Below, piece by piece: positions 44,930 to 53,146 of a stretch of 64,000 nt of DNA (the stretch's first letter is position 1; every line of letters begins with the position of its first letter). The DNA lies in NCBI RefSeq assembly GCF_034314105.1, contig NZ_JAVIWJ010000001.1, forward strand, positions 3,770,501 to 3,834,500. The letters run 5' to 3'. The notes beneath the pieces were generated by a model. That model ran no database searches, was not told where the DNA came from, and saw only the letters and a list, made by a program, of their open reading frames with translations. Both the position numbers and the translations under genes were made by a program. The stretch is from Pseudomonas sp. AB6 (GTDB lineage Bacteria > Pseudomonadota > Gammaproteobacteria > Pseudomonadales > Pseudomonadaceae).

Positions 44930-46044
44930 GGCTGCACCTTCGCGGTCGCGGGCTGCGGTGTTTGGGCAATTTCAACCTGCATATCCGGGTGCAGCAGTTG
45001 GCCCCCGGCAACCACTACCTTTTCGCCACCGCTCAACCCCTCGCTGATAATCACGCTGCCGGTCAAATAACGGCTGACTTTGACCGCGTGCAAATTGACG
45101 ATTCCTTGGTCGTCGACCACCCAAACGGCGGGCTGCCCAAGCTGATCACCGAGGCCTTTGGTCAATGCCGCCCACGGCAGCTGGACGCTGGCTTTGGCCG
45201 GCACGCTCAGGGCGGCACTGACCACCGAGCCCAGTTCCATACCCGCCGGTAATTGGGTGAGGGTGATTTTGACTTGCAGCGTACCGGTTTGCGCAGAGAC
45301 GGCGGGGGTGACTTCGCGAACCTTGCCGATCACCTTAACAGTGGGGTTATCGAGCAAGGTCACTTGTACCGTCTGGTCGGTGGGAGGATCGACGAACAGC
45401 GATTCGTAGACATTGAATACCGCGTCGCGCTGGCCATCCCGCGCCAGGCCAAAAATCGGCACAGTGGCCAGTACCACCTGCCCGACTTCCGACTGCCGCG
45501 CCGTGATAATGCCCGGCGCGTCTGCCACCAGTGCGGTGTAACTCAACTGCTCACGGGCATTAGCCAACTGCGCTTGAGCGGCCTTCAGCGCACTCTGGCT
45601 ACTGCGCAACGCCGCCTGAGCCGAGTCGTACTCACTGCGGCTGGTATAGCCCTTGGGCAGTAATTTTTCCTGACGAACAAATGCCGCGCTGGTCTGTTGG
45701 ACCCGAGCCTGCTCAGCGGCTTGGGCAGCGACGGCTGAATCAACGCTGGTTTGTAAGTCTTTGGGATCTAATTTGGCGAGAATTTGCTTGGCCGACACCC
45801 GATCACCAACGTCGACCATCCGCTGGATGATCTTGCCGCCCACTCGGAACGACAATTGAGTCTGCACCCGTGCCTCAATATCGCCCGTCAGCGACACGGC
45901 GGCAGCGAAGTCCGCCGTCTTCACCTGTTGGACATAAACCCTTGGCCGTTGCGGCTCCTGCGGCTTTTTTTCCCCGCACCCGACCAATAAGCCAAGCACC
46001 ACGCTCAAGCTGATCACAGCAAATTTTGATCGATGAACGGGCAT
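44926..46044 (-). CDS. triA: RND efflux periplasmic adaptor lipoprotein, first copy (TriA-like)
   Basis: A 372-residue membrane fusion protein with lipobox LVGC (Cys23) and the usual order of lipoyl half, alpha-hairpin with AAQAAEQARV, lipoyl half, and beta-barrel. AAGGAG lies five bases before the ATG. It is the first gene of the three-gene operon. The 167 bp upstream shows no regulator gene, although triABC relatives are often controlled by an adjacent one. Confidence 0.82.
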   Translation of the reverse strand: MPVHRSKFAVISLSVVLGLLVGCGEKKPQEPQRPRVYVQQVKTADFAAAVSLTGDIEARVQTQLSFRVGGKIIQRMVDVGDRVSAKQILAKLDPKDLQTSVDSAVAAQAAEQARVQQTSAAFVRQEKLLPKGYTSRSEYDSAQAALRSSQSALKAAQAQLANAREQLSYTALVADAPGIITARQSEVGQVVLATVPIFGLARDGQRDAVFNVYESLFVDPPTDQTVQVTLLDNPTVKVIGKVREVTPAVSAQTGTLQVKITLTQLPAGMELGSVVSAALSVPAKASVQLPWAALTKGLGDQLGQPAVWVVDDQGIVNLHAVKVSRYLTGSVIISEGLSGGEKVVVAGGQLLHPDMQVEIAQTPQPATAKVQP

Positions 46045-46211
46045 GCAGGCTCCTTTGCAAATGCCATGACAGACACGCGGTACAGGTTGTAAGAAATCAC
46101 ATCTAAATCTGAGGTATGCGACTGTGAGCGTAGATCAGGGTTCCGTCACTGACACAACTCAAAGCTCATGGAAATAAGTGGGTGTCACGCGAGTCCAGAC
46201 AGACACTGATA

Positions 46212-47231
46212 TCAGCTACCCGGCGTGCCGTGCACTTGTTCAAAGAAGTAGTCTTTCCAGCTGTCAGCCTTGTTTTTCAATACGCCTAATTCCTGCAACT
46301 TGCTGGCATAGATAAACGTGCGTTGCGGCGTGATGGTGAAGTCGATTTCTGGATCAGCGACGATTTTTTCCACCAGAGCCAGGGGTAATTTCGACTGCTC
46401 TACGCGTACGTAAGTCTGGGCGGCAGCGGGCTTGTCAGCCTTGATGATGTGCTCGGCTTCAGCCAGCGCGTCGTAAAAGGCTTTGTAGGTCTTTGGGTTT
46501 TCGTCATGAAATTTCTGGGTGGTGTAGAGCACGTTAAACGTGGCCTGACCGCCGAGCACGTCATAGGAGCTTAAAACCTTGTGGACTTTCGGGTTTTCCA
46601 ATTCCTGGTACTGGAACGGCGGGCTAGAAAAGTGAGCGTTTAGCTCAGAGCCACCCGCAATCAGCGCGGCGGTTGCATCCGGGTGCGGGAGGCTGACCGA
46701 AATGTTGTCGAATTTTTTAAACTCAGCCTTGCCGAACACTTTGGCGGTTTCGATCTGCAACGTCCGGGACTGGAAGCCTACGCCCGCAGCCGGGACGGCA
46801 ATCCGGTCCTTATCGGTGAAGTCTTTCAAGGTCTTCACGTCTGGGTTGATGCTGAGCAGGTAATTAGGCATCGAACCCAACGAGGCGATGGCTTTGACGT
46901 TCTGCTTGCCCTTTGTTCGGTCCCAGACCGTGAGCATCGGCGGCACGCCAGCTGACACTACGTCAAGCGCACCTGCCAACAAGGCTTCGTTCATGGCGGT
47001 GGCACCGGAGATGCTGTTCCAGTCGACCGCGATGTCCAGCCCCTGCTCCTTGCCATGCTTTTCGATCAAGTGCTGATCGCGGACGACATCAAGAATCAGG
47101 TAGCCGATACCAAACTGCTGGGCGATGCTGATTTTGCCCTCAGCGTGCGCACCACCGCTGAGCAGTGCCCCGAATAGGCTGAGCGTTGCCGCGAGGGTGG
47201 TAAGCGCCGGACGCTTGAACGATGTGGCCAT
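46212..47231 (-). CDS. ABC transporter substrate-binding protein, SsuA/TauA-like (organosulfur type)
   Basis: A 339-residue NMT1/SsuA-type binding protein with a signal peptide ending at GGAHA (about residue 30). The N-domain starts ISIAQQFGIGYLILDVV and the ligand-hinge region holds VPAAGVGFQSRTLQ. Its partners (TauD-family dioxygenase, ATPase, permease) point to an alkanesulfonate or sulfate ester. The ATG at 47231 gives the signal peptide; the frame runs further without support. It is 122 bp downstream of the permease, with its own leader. Confidence 0.82.
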   Translation of the reverse strand: MATSFKRPALTTLAATLSLFGALLSGGAHAEGKISIAQQFGIGYLILDVVRDQHLIEKHGKEQGLDIAVDWNSISGATAMNEALLAGALDVVSAGVPPMLTVWDRTKGKQNVKAIASLGSMPNYLLSINPDVKTLKDFTDKDRIAVPAAGVGFQSRTLQIETAKVFGKAEFKKFDNISVSLPHPDATAALIAGGSELNAHFSSPPFQYQELENPKVHKVLSSYDVLGGQATFNVLYTTQKFHDENPKTYKAFYDALAEAEHIIKADKPAAAQTYVRVEQSKLPLALVEKIVADPEIDFTITPQRTFIYASKLQELGVLKNKADSWKDYFFEQVHGTPGS

Positions 47232-47281
47232 GAAATTCTCACCAAGAATGAATACGACAGGCCGGTAGTCCGGCGACGCAT

Positions 47282-47300
47282 ATAGCTTACAGTTAGCTAT
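47282..47300. promoter_or_regulatory. Inverted repeat atagct/agctat upstream of the substrate-binding protein gene
   Basis: The half-sites atagct (47282-47287) and agctat (47295-47300) are inverted with a seven-base spacer, 51-69 bases before the start. The same half-site forms the palindrome upstream of the TauD-family gene, so a shared regulator of the locus (for example a CysB-type protein) is possible. Confidence 0.4.
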
Positions 47301-47353
47301 CAGCGATAAATAAATAGGATTTTGGAATAACAACAGCTTAAAAAAAGCCAGTA

Positions 47354-48208
47354 TTAGCGCTGCATGCCCCAGCGTTTTATGGTCAGGCGTTCGATATTGT
47401 TGAACAGCAAGTTTTCCACTAGCAGTCCAATCAGGATGACTGCAATCAGCCCGGCGAAGACCTTATCGGTGTAAAGCTCATTACGGTTTTGATAGATGTA
47501 CCAGCCCAAACCACCTTTTCCCGACTGGGCACCAAATACCAATTCGGCGGCAATTAGGGTGCGCCAAGCGAATGCCCAGCCAATTTTCAAACCGGACAAA
47601 ATCGAAGGCAGCGCTGCCGGAATCAAAATGTACCCAACGAAGCGCAAACCCTTGAGACCGTAGTTGCGCCCCGCCATGCGCTGGGTTTCCGAAACCCCGA
47701 GAAATCCCGTGTAAGTGTTCAGCGCCAAGGCCCATAGAACCGAATGCACCAACACGAAAATCAGACTGCCTTGGCCCAAGCCGAACCACAGCAGTGACAA
47801 GGGCAACAGCGCGATGGCGGGCAAGGGATTGAACATCGCCGTGAGGGTGCTGAGCAAATCGCGGCCCAACTGTGTCGATACAGCAAGGGTGGTCAGCGCA
47901 AACGCCAGGACGATGCCAATCAAGTAGCCCTTGATCAGGACCGACAAAGAAATTCCCACCTTACTGAGCAGCTCCCCGGTGATGATGCCGTCATACAACG
48001 CGCTGGCGGTTTGCAGCACGCCGGGTAGTAACAGGTCATTGTTGGTGTAACGCGCCGCCAGCTCCCAGATCAGCGCCAGAGCAATGAGGATCACTGATTT
48101 ACGCACCCAGCTCATTTGCCCTATCTTTTGCGCCAACGGGATGTCACTCACCAGATCCTCTTGAGTAAAAGGCTCCAGCGTGACCTCGTATTCCTGTCGA
48201 ATGGTCAT
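47354..48208 (-). CDS. ABC transporter permease, SsuC/TauC-like
   Basis: A 284-residue permease with about six hydrophobic segments and the EAA-type coupling loop region GRNYGLKGLRFVGYILIPAALP. The N-terminal cytosolic stretch of about 45 residues is common in this group. The start at 48208 (MTIRQEYEV) is chosen; an open frame of 36 codons upstream lies partly within the neighbouring gene. It is 40 bp downstream of the ATPase. Confidence 0.87.
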   Translation of the reverse strand: MTIRQEYEVTLEPFTQEDLVSDIPLAQKIGQMSWVRKSVILIALALIWELAARYTNNDLLLPGVLQTASALYDGIITGELLSKVGISLSVLIKGYLIGIVLAFALTTLAVSTQLGRDLLSTLTAMFNPLPAIALLPLSLLWFGLGQGSLIFVLVHSVLWALALNTYTGFLGVSETQRMAGRNYGLKGLRFVGYILIPAALPSILSGLKIGWAFAWRTLIAAELVFGAQSGKGGLGWYIYQNRNELYTDKVFAGLIAVILIGLLVENLLFNNIERLTIKRWGMQR

Positions 48209-48248
48209 GTTTCGAATTCTCTTGGGAGGCCCTTGAAATAAGGGGGCG

Positions 48249-49130
48249 TCAGTAAGCGATGTGAACATCCTGAAAGCGCACGTCGCGCTCGACCGGCTCA
48301 GGTTCACCCTCATCAAACAGCAAGCGATGAATGCGCTGCGCGGTGCGTTGAAAATCCGCGCTGCCGGGGCTTTTCAGGCCGAATTGATGGCTGTTGATTT
48401 CCGCGCGGACCCGGCCGGGATGGGGTGACAGCAAGAGAATTCGATTACCAACGACCAACGCTTCTTCGATGGAGTGGGTGACAAACATCAAGGTAAACCG
48501 CACCTCTTCCCACAACTCCAGCAACTCTTCTTGCATCTTGCGGCGGGTCAACGCATCAAGCGCGGCGAAGGGTTCGTCCATCAGCAGGATTTTTGGCTGC
48601 ATGGCCAACGCCCTGGCAATGGCGACCCGGGCTTTCATACCACCGGACAAGGTGTGCGGGTAGGCATCGGCGAAAGCACTGAGGCCGACTTTCTCCAAGT
48701 AATAACGCGCCCGCTCTTCGGCTTCGCGGCGCTTCAACGTGCGCGAAGCCAGCAAGGGAAACATCACGTTCTGAATCACGGTTTTCCAGGGCGGTAACTG
48801 ATCGAATTCCTGAAACACCACAATCCGATCCGGCCCAGGCTCGGTGACGTGCACCCCCGCCAAGCGGATCTGCCCTTCGCTGGGCTGAATGAACCCGGCG
48901 ACGGCTTTGAGCAGTGTCGACTTGCCGCAACCCGATGGACCGAGCAGAACGAATCGGTCGGCGGGATCGATTTCAAAACTCACTTGATGGGTCGCCCGCA
49001 CGACCCGTTCAGGCGTGCGGTATTCCAAGCTCACGCCTTGGACATGCAACAGTGCTTCAGCGGTGGGCTGATTGATCTGTGGCAGGGTCAAGCGTTCGCT
49101 AGCCGTGTGGCTTTGCAAAACAGCATTCAT
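48249..49130 (-). CDS. ABC transporter ATP-binding protein, SsuB/TauB-like
   Basis: A 293-residue ATPase with Walker A GPSGCGKST, Q-loop FQEFDQLPPW, signature LSGGMKARVAIARAL, Walker B ILLMDEPFAALD and switch His in THSIEEA. The tail of about 60 residues after the ATPase core is typical of nitrate/sulfonate/taurine importers. It lies 16 bp after the dioxygenase gene in the same operon. Confidence 0.88.
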   Translation of the reverse strand: MNAVLQSHTASERLTLPQINQPTAEALLHVQGVSLEYRTPERVVRATHQVSFEIDPADRFVLLGPSGCGKSTLLKAVAGFIQPSEGQIRLAGVHVTEPGPDRIVVFQEFDQLPPWKTVIQNVMFPLLASRTLKRREAEERARYYLEKVGLSAFADAYPHTLSGGMKARVAIARALAMQPKILLMDEPFAALDALTRRKMQEELLELWEEVRFTLMFVTHSIEEALVVGNRILLLSPHPGRVRAEINSHQFGLKSPGSADFQRTAQRIHRLLFDEGEPEPVERDVRFQDVHIAY

Positions 49131-49146
49131 TACGCGGCTCCTTCGA

Positions 49147-50043
49147 TTAGAACGATGCATCACCTTGGATGGTGGTACGCAACAGCTTGCGGCGCAGTTC
49201 AGGCGGGCAACCGGTGGCCAAGTGAATCAATGAGCGGTTATCCCAGAACACCAAATCATCCGGCTGCCATTGGTGCCGGTAGACATTCTCTGAGCGAATG
49301 CTGTGGGCGTAGAGCTGATCCAGCAAGGCGCGGCTTTCGTCTTCGGGCAAGCCGACGATGCGTGTGGTAAAGCCTTCGCTGACGAACAAGGCTTTACGGC
49401 CAGTTTCTGGGTGCGTGCGGACCACCGGGTGGGTGACTTCGGCGACCTGCGAAAGCTGCTCGCCGGTCAGTGTCGGGCGCCAGCTGGCGGCGTTTTTACC
49501 TTCGGCGTAACGCGCGGTATAGGAATGCACCGCCACCTTGCCTTCAACCGCCTCACGCAACGTTTGCGGCAGCGTGTCCCAGGCCAGGTGCATGTCGGCG
49601 AACAAGGTGTCGCCGCCTTCGCTGGGCAGCTCTTGGGCGTAAAGCATCGAGCCCAAGCTTGGCAGCTCTTTGTAAGAAAGGTCCGAATGCCAGTACTTGC
49701 CCGCATCGCCCAAACCTAACGGCTGACCGTTTTCGACGATGTTCGAGACAATGAGTATTTCCGGGTGATTGGCTAACAAGAACTGTTTGAGCACGTGGAT
49801 TTGCAGGATGCCAAAACGGCGGCTGAAATCGATCTGTTGCTGCGGCGTGATGTGTTGGTCGCGAAAAACGATGACGTGGTAGTCCAAGTGCGCTTGGTGA
49901 ATGCGGGCGAAGTCGTCGTCATTGAGTGGACGAGACAAATCCAGCCCCACTATTTGCGCACCAATTTTCCCTTCAAAGGGACGAACGTCAAATGCCTGGC
50001 TGACTGCGTTTTTGGCTGAGGAAACTGGGGAGGCTGCTGACAT
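49147..50043 (-). CDS. TauD/TfdA family 2OG-Fe(II) dioxygenase
   Basis: A 298-residue dioxygenase. Iron ligands are in WHSDLSY (His-x-Asp) and SLIHLATG (distal His), and the 2-oxoglutarate arginine is in RRKLLRTTIQG. Members release sulfite or sulfate from taurine or alkyl sulfates (TauD, AtsK); the operon context with an SsuA-type importer supports an organosulfur substrate. The substrate is not set by sequence. GGAG precedes the ATG. It is the first gene of the transport operon. Confidence 0.85.
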   Translation of the reverse strand: MSAASPVSSAKNAVSQAFDVRPFEGKIGAQIVGLDLSRPLNDDDFARIHQAHLDYHVIVFRDQHITPQQQIDFSRRFGILQIHVLKQFLLANHPEILIVSNIVENGQPLGLGDAGKYWHSDLSYKELPSLGSMLYAQELPSEGGDTLFADMHLAWDTLPQTLREAVEGKVAVHSYTARYAEGKNAASWRPTLTGEQLSQVAEVTHPVVRTHPETGRKALFVSEGFTTRIVGLPEDESRALLDQLYAHSIRSENVYRHQWQPDDLVFWDNRSLIHLATGCPPELRRKLLRTTIQGDASF

Positions 50044-50086
50044 GAAAACTCCGACTCCGAATGACTGGGCGAATAAGAGTTGGAAC

Positions 50087-50100
50087 TTTATAGCTATAAA
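50087..50100. promoter_or_regulatory. Perfect 14-bp palindrome upstream of the TauD-family gene
   Basis: The palindrome tttatagctataaa lies 44-57 bases before the dioxygenase start, the region where a regulator or -10/-35 overlap is expected. It shares the tatagct core with 47282-47300. Confidence 0.45.
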
Positions 50101-50213
50101 AAACTTAATTTAAATACTTTAAGTGCATATCAATAGCACTGGAAGCGCTAGCAACTGAAAGACGGTGCCCATTCGTCAGTGCGCAACTCAACCGTAAACA
50201 CGGTATTTTTTGT

Positions 50214-50287
50214 AGGGACCAACTTGTTAGCTAAAGACGCCACTTGGTAATTCAGGTAAGCCGCTTGGCGAACAAGTTCGCTCCTAC
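50214..50287. repeat. REPIN-like inverted repeat between metQ and the TauD-family gene
   Basis: An arm ggaccaacttgttagctaa near 50215 is an imperfect inverted copy of ttggcgaacaagttcgctcc near 50266. The core gcgaac/gttcgc is shared with the element at 18127-18191. The rest of 50044-50354 holds the palindrome and a terminator. Confidence 0.5.
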
Positions 50288-50296
50288 TGATTCGAA

Positions 50297-50329
50297 CAAA
50301 AACGCCGACGCTGTGTAAGCCGTCGGCGT
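50297..50329 (-). terminator. metQ intrinsic terminator
   Basis: Read on the minus strand, the nine-base-pair stem acgccgacg / cgtcggcgt is followed by a T-run (A-run at 50298-50302 on the plus strand). It lies about 25 bases after the metQ stop. Confidence 0.9.
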
Positions 50330-50354
50330 AAAAACAGTATTGCTTGAATCTGTA

Positions 50355-51137
50355 TCAGAACGCCGGTAGTACCGCGCCGTCGTACTTCTTGGCAATGAAC
50401 GCTTTGACTTCAGGGCTGGTCAGCGCTTTGGCCAATTTCTGAATCGCGACGCTGTTCTGGTTATCAGGGCGAGCCACCAGGAAGTTCACGTAAGGCGAAT
50501 CGGCGCCTTCAAGAATCAGTGCATCCTTTTTAGGGTTCAGTTTTGCTTCCAACGCGTAGTTGGTGTTGATCATGTCCAGATCAACTTGATCCAGCGCGCG
50601 TGGCAGCAAGGCCGATTCCAGCTCGCGGAATTTCAGGTGCTTGGGGTTGGTCGCGATGTCTTTCGGCGTTGCCAAGGCGTTGGTTGGATCTTTCAGGGTG
50701 ATCAAGCCAGCTTTCTGCAGCAGCAGCAGGGCGCGACCAGCGTTGCTGCCTTCGTTCGGGATAGCAACGGTGGCGCCGTCTGGCAGGTCAGCCAAGCTTT
50801 TGAATTTTTTCGAGTAACCGCCGAAGGGTTCAACGTGAACGCCGATTACCGTCACCAAGTTAGCTTTCTTGCCGGTGTTGAAGCCGTCCAGGTAAGGCTT
50901 GGTTTCGAAGTAGTTAGCGTCTAGACGTTTTTCGAATACTTGTACGTTCGGCTGAACATAGTCGCTGAAAACCTTAATTTCCAGGTCCACACCTTCTTTG
51001 GCCAGCTGAGGCTTGATCAACTCAAGAATCTCGGCATGGGGAACGGCTGTTGCGCCGACAACCAGTTTTTCACCGGCGTGGGCCAAGCCAATCGAAAATG
51101 CAGCCGCCAAAGCGGTCAATAACAACGTCTTTTTCAT
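50355..51137 (-). CDS. metQ: MetQ/NlpA family substrate-binding protein (methionine uptake)
   Basis: A 260-residue binding protein with a signal peptide ending at LAHA (about residue 21) and no lipobox cysteine. The core shows VVGATAVPHAEIL, VFEKRLDANYFETKPYL and AIPNEGSNAGRALLLLQ, all typical of MetQ. No metN or metI is adjacent, so it is an orphan binding protein that may serve a transporter encoded elsewhere. Its neighbours deal with organic sulfur. Confidence 0.9.
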   Translation of the reverse strand: MKKTLLLTALAAAFSIGLAHAGEKLVVGATAVPHAEILELIKPQLAKEGVDLEIKVFSDYVQPNVQVFEKRLDANYFETKPYLDGFNTGKKANLVTVIGVHVEPFGGYSKKFKSLADLPDGATVAIPNEGSNAGRALLLLQKAGLITLKDPTNALATPKDIATNPKHLKFRELESALLPRALDQVDLDMINTNYALEAKLNPKKDALILEGADSPYVNFLVARPDNQNSVAIQKLAKALTSPEVKAFIAKKYDGAVLPAF

Positions 51138-51333
51138 GCAGAGTCCTTAGCGAAAATCGCAGCCGTCAACGTTGACAGCGTTTAGATAGATTTGCCACCG
51201 GTCTGGCTTCACGACTAAAGACCGGCGGCGTGGAGCGGACATTACCGATATTTGTTATTCCATGACAATAATTTTTACTATGATCGTTATGCTATTTAGT
51301 GCGAATGACAGCTAAACGCCATTATCTTCGCCG

Positions 51334-52272
51334 CTAAGTGACACGCTTGGTTAGCTCAGCGAGTAATTGTTTTAATTCAGCCAGTTGGCCCACCTCTGCG
51401 CTGGCAAATAATCGCTCAGCTCGCCTTCTGATCTGGCTAACCGGGCCTATAGCGTCCGGTAAGTTGAGGTGCTCAGGAAGTACCTCGTCGCCGCTGCTTA
51501 CTAACAGTGCAAAGTGAATGACATTTTCAAGCTCACGAGTGTTGCCGGGCCAACTATGCAGTTCAAGCACCTGCTGGGCAGCTTCACTGATCAACGGCAC
51601 GGGTAGGTTCAGGCGCTGGCTGTAGATACCCAGAAAGTATTCGGCCAACGACAAAATATCCCCCACCCGCTCGCGCAAAGCAGGCAGCTCAAGACTGCCT
51701 TCACTCAAATAGTGGAAAAGTCGTTCATTGAATTTCCCGACTGCCACCGCCTGCGCCAGATCGATACTGGTGGCCGCTACCAAACGCACGTCCACCGGGC
51801 TCGGTTGCTGGGCGCCGACGCGGGTCACTTCATGGTTTTCCAGCGCGGCCAAGAGCTTGGTCTGAATTGGCAACGGGAGGTCGCCAATTTCATCCAGGTA
51901 TAAAGTTCCGCCATTGGCCGAGCCAAACCAACCCGCGCGGCTGCTGACTGTGCCGCTGTGTGCGCTGGCGGTATAACCGAATAGTTCGGCATCGGCGTAA
52001 CTGGGGCTAATGGCGCCACAATTCACCGAAACAAAGAGCCCCGCCCGATCACTGCCACGGTGAATATGCCGGGCCAGCAGTTCCTTGCCGCTGCCGGTCT
52101 CGCCCCGGATCAATACGGGCAAACTTCGGGGAGCCAGACTTTCCAGCTCTTCGGGCAATTGACGTGAGCGTGGGTCGACAAAGACCAAGGCTTTGGCACG
52201 AATGCTCAGCGGGCTTTTTTCTGCATCGGGAAAGGTCGGCAATGGCTGGCCGAAAGTTTCGTGAAGGCTCAT
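51334..52272 (-). CDS. Sigma-54 interacting AAA+ protein lacking the GAFTGA loop and the Fis HTH
   Basis: A 312-residue protein made of a short N-terminal part and the central AAA+ domain of sigma-54 activators. Walker A is GETGSGKE (57-64) and Walker B is GGTLYLDEIGD (121-131). The L1 loop that should read GAFTGA reads SAHSGT at 103-108, and no Fis-type helix-turn-helix is seen in the C-terminal 40 residues. It resembles SfnR-like sulfur-response activators but may not contact sigma-54 or DNA in the usual way. Its place beside metQ and the organosulfur genes fits a sulfur-starvation role. Confidence 0.78.
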   Translation of the reverse strand: MSLHETFGQPLPTFPDAEKSPLSIRAKALVFVDPRSRQLPEELESLAPRSLPVLIRGETGSGKELLARHIHRGSDRAGLFVSVNCGAISPSYADAELFGYTASAHSGTVSSRAGWFGSANGGTLYLDEIGDLPLPIQTKLLAALENHEVTRVGAQQPSPVDVRLVAATSIDLAQAVAVGKFNERLFHYLSEGSLELPALRERVGDILSLAEYFLGIYSQRLNLPVPLISEAAQQVLELHSWPGNTRELENVIHFALLVSSGDEVLPEHLNLPDAIGPVSQIRRRAERLFASAEVGQLAELKQLLAELTKRVT

Positions 52273-52356
52273 GGCGAACTCCCGCCTGAGTCCTTACGGC
52301 GGCTCAAGCGTTAAAAGTAAACAGCAGGCCCAAACGGCCCGACGAGAAATTTAGAT

Positions 52357-52938
52357 TCAAGCGCGGCGAAGCGTGTGCAATTCGATTCGATTTTGCAGGC
52401 GGTATAAATAGGCGAATCCCTGCTCCCAGCGTCGGTGCCCAGACTTCACATTGATGTGCCCTGCCCCACTAAGAAGGCCCACTTCAGCCCCCCAATTAAG
52501 CGCCAGCGTCCGGGCGCGCTCGGTGCTAACCGCCGAGTCGTTGTTCGAAGTGACCACCTGAGTGGGAAACGGCAGTAGCTGAGTAGGAATCGGCGCGAAG
52601 TTACGTAGCGCGGGCGCGCACGTCGGCCGCTCGACATCGGCCGGTGCGACCAGTAAGGCACCGCGCACCTGTTGCAGCGATTGCCGGGACGCCAACGCAG
52701 CCCAATGCGCAACGGTGATGCAACCCAAGCTGTGAGCAATCAGAATCACCGGCGTACTGTCAGCGGTAATTGCACACTGCAACTCATCCACCCAGTCTTC
52801 AAGGCGCGGTTTAAGCCAGTCGGCCTGCTCCACCCGCGCACTGTTGGGTAAGCTGTGCTGCCAATGCGTCTGCCAGTGATCGTCTGGCGAACCTTGCCAG
52901 CCCGGCACTATCAGATAGCGGATCGATTCGTTGCGCAT
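52357..52938 (-). CDS. RBBP9/YdeN family alpha/beta hydrolase
   Basis: A 193-residue serine hydrolase. The start LIVPGWQGSPDDHWQTHW is typical of the family. The nucleophile lies in IAHSLGC, the acid in SNNDSAV and the histidine in GAGHIN. The substrate is unknown. GGAG seven bases before the ATG at 52938 supports this start over the longer open frame. Confidence 0.86.
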   Translation of the reverse strand: MRNESIRYLIVPGWQGSPDDHWQTHWQHSLPNSARVEQADWLKPRLEDWVDELQCAITADSTPVILIAHSLGCITVAHWAALASRQSLQQVRGALLVAPADVERPTCAPALRNFAPIPTQLLPFPTQVVTSNNDSAVSTERARTLALNWGAEVGLLSGAGHINVKSGHRRWEQGFAYLYRLQNRIELHTLRRA

Positions 52939-53040
52939 GGGGCATCTCCTGCACGTTGCGTTCAAGGGCAAAGTATAGAGACGGGGGATATATTCGTTTA
53001 GGAATAAAAAACTATTTATTAAGATCGTAAAAGAATAACC

Positions 53041-53137
53041 CACTGTAGGTACTACCAAAGACTGCGATTCGACCAGAGACCGGGCGTTTTCTGCGCGACA
53101 GCACGGCGTCGAAGACGTGGCGGCCCCTCCTACAGTG
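53041..53137. repeat. REPIN of the tgtaggagc-type family
   Basis: Perfect nine-base arms cactgtagg (53041-53049) and cctacagtg (53129-53137) bound a 97-bp unit containing further partial complementarity. The arm sequence matches a REP class frequent in P. fluorescens. It lies between the hydrolase gene and the Tle1 pseudogene. Confidence 0.65.
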
Positions 53138-53146
53138 GCTCGGGAT

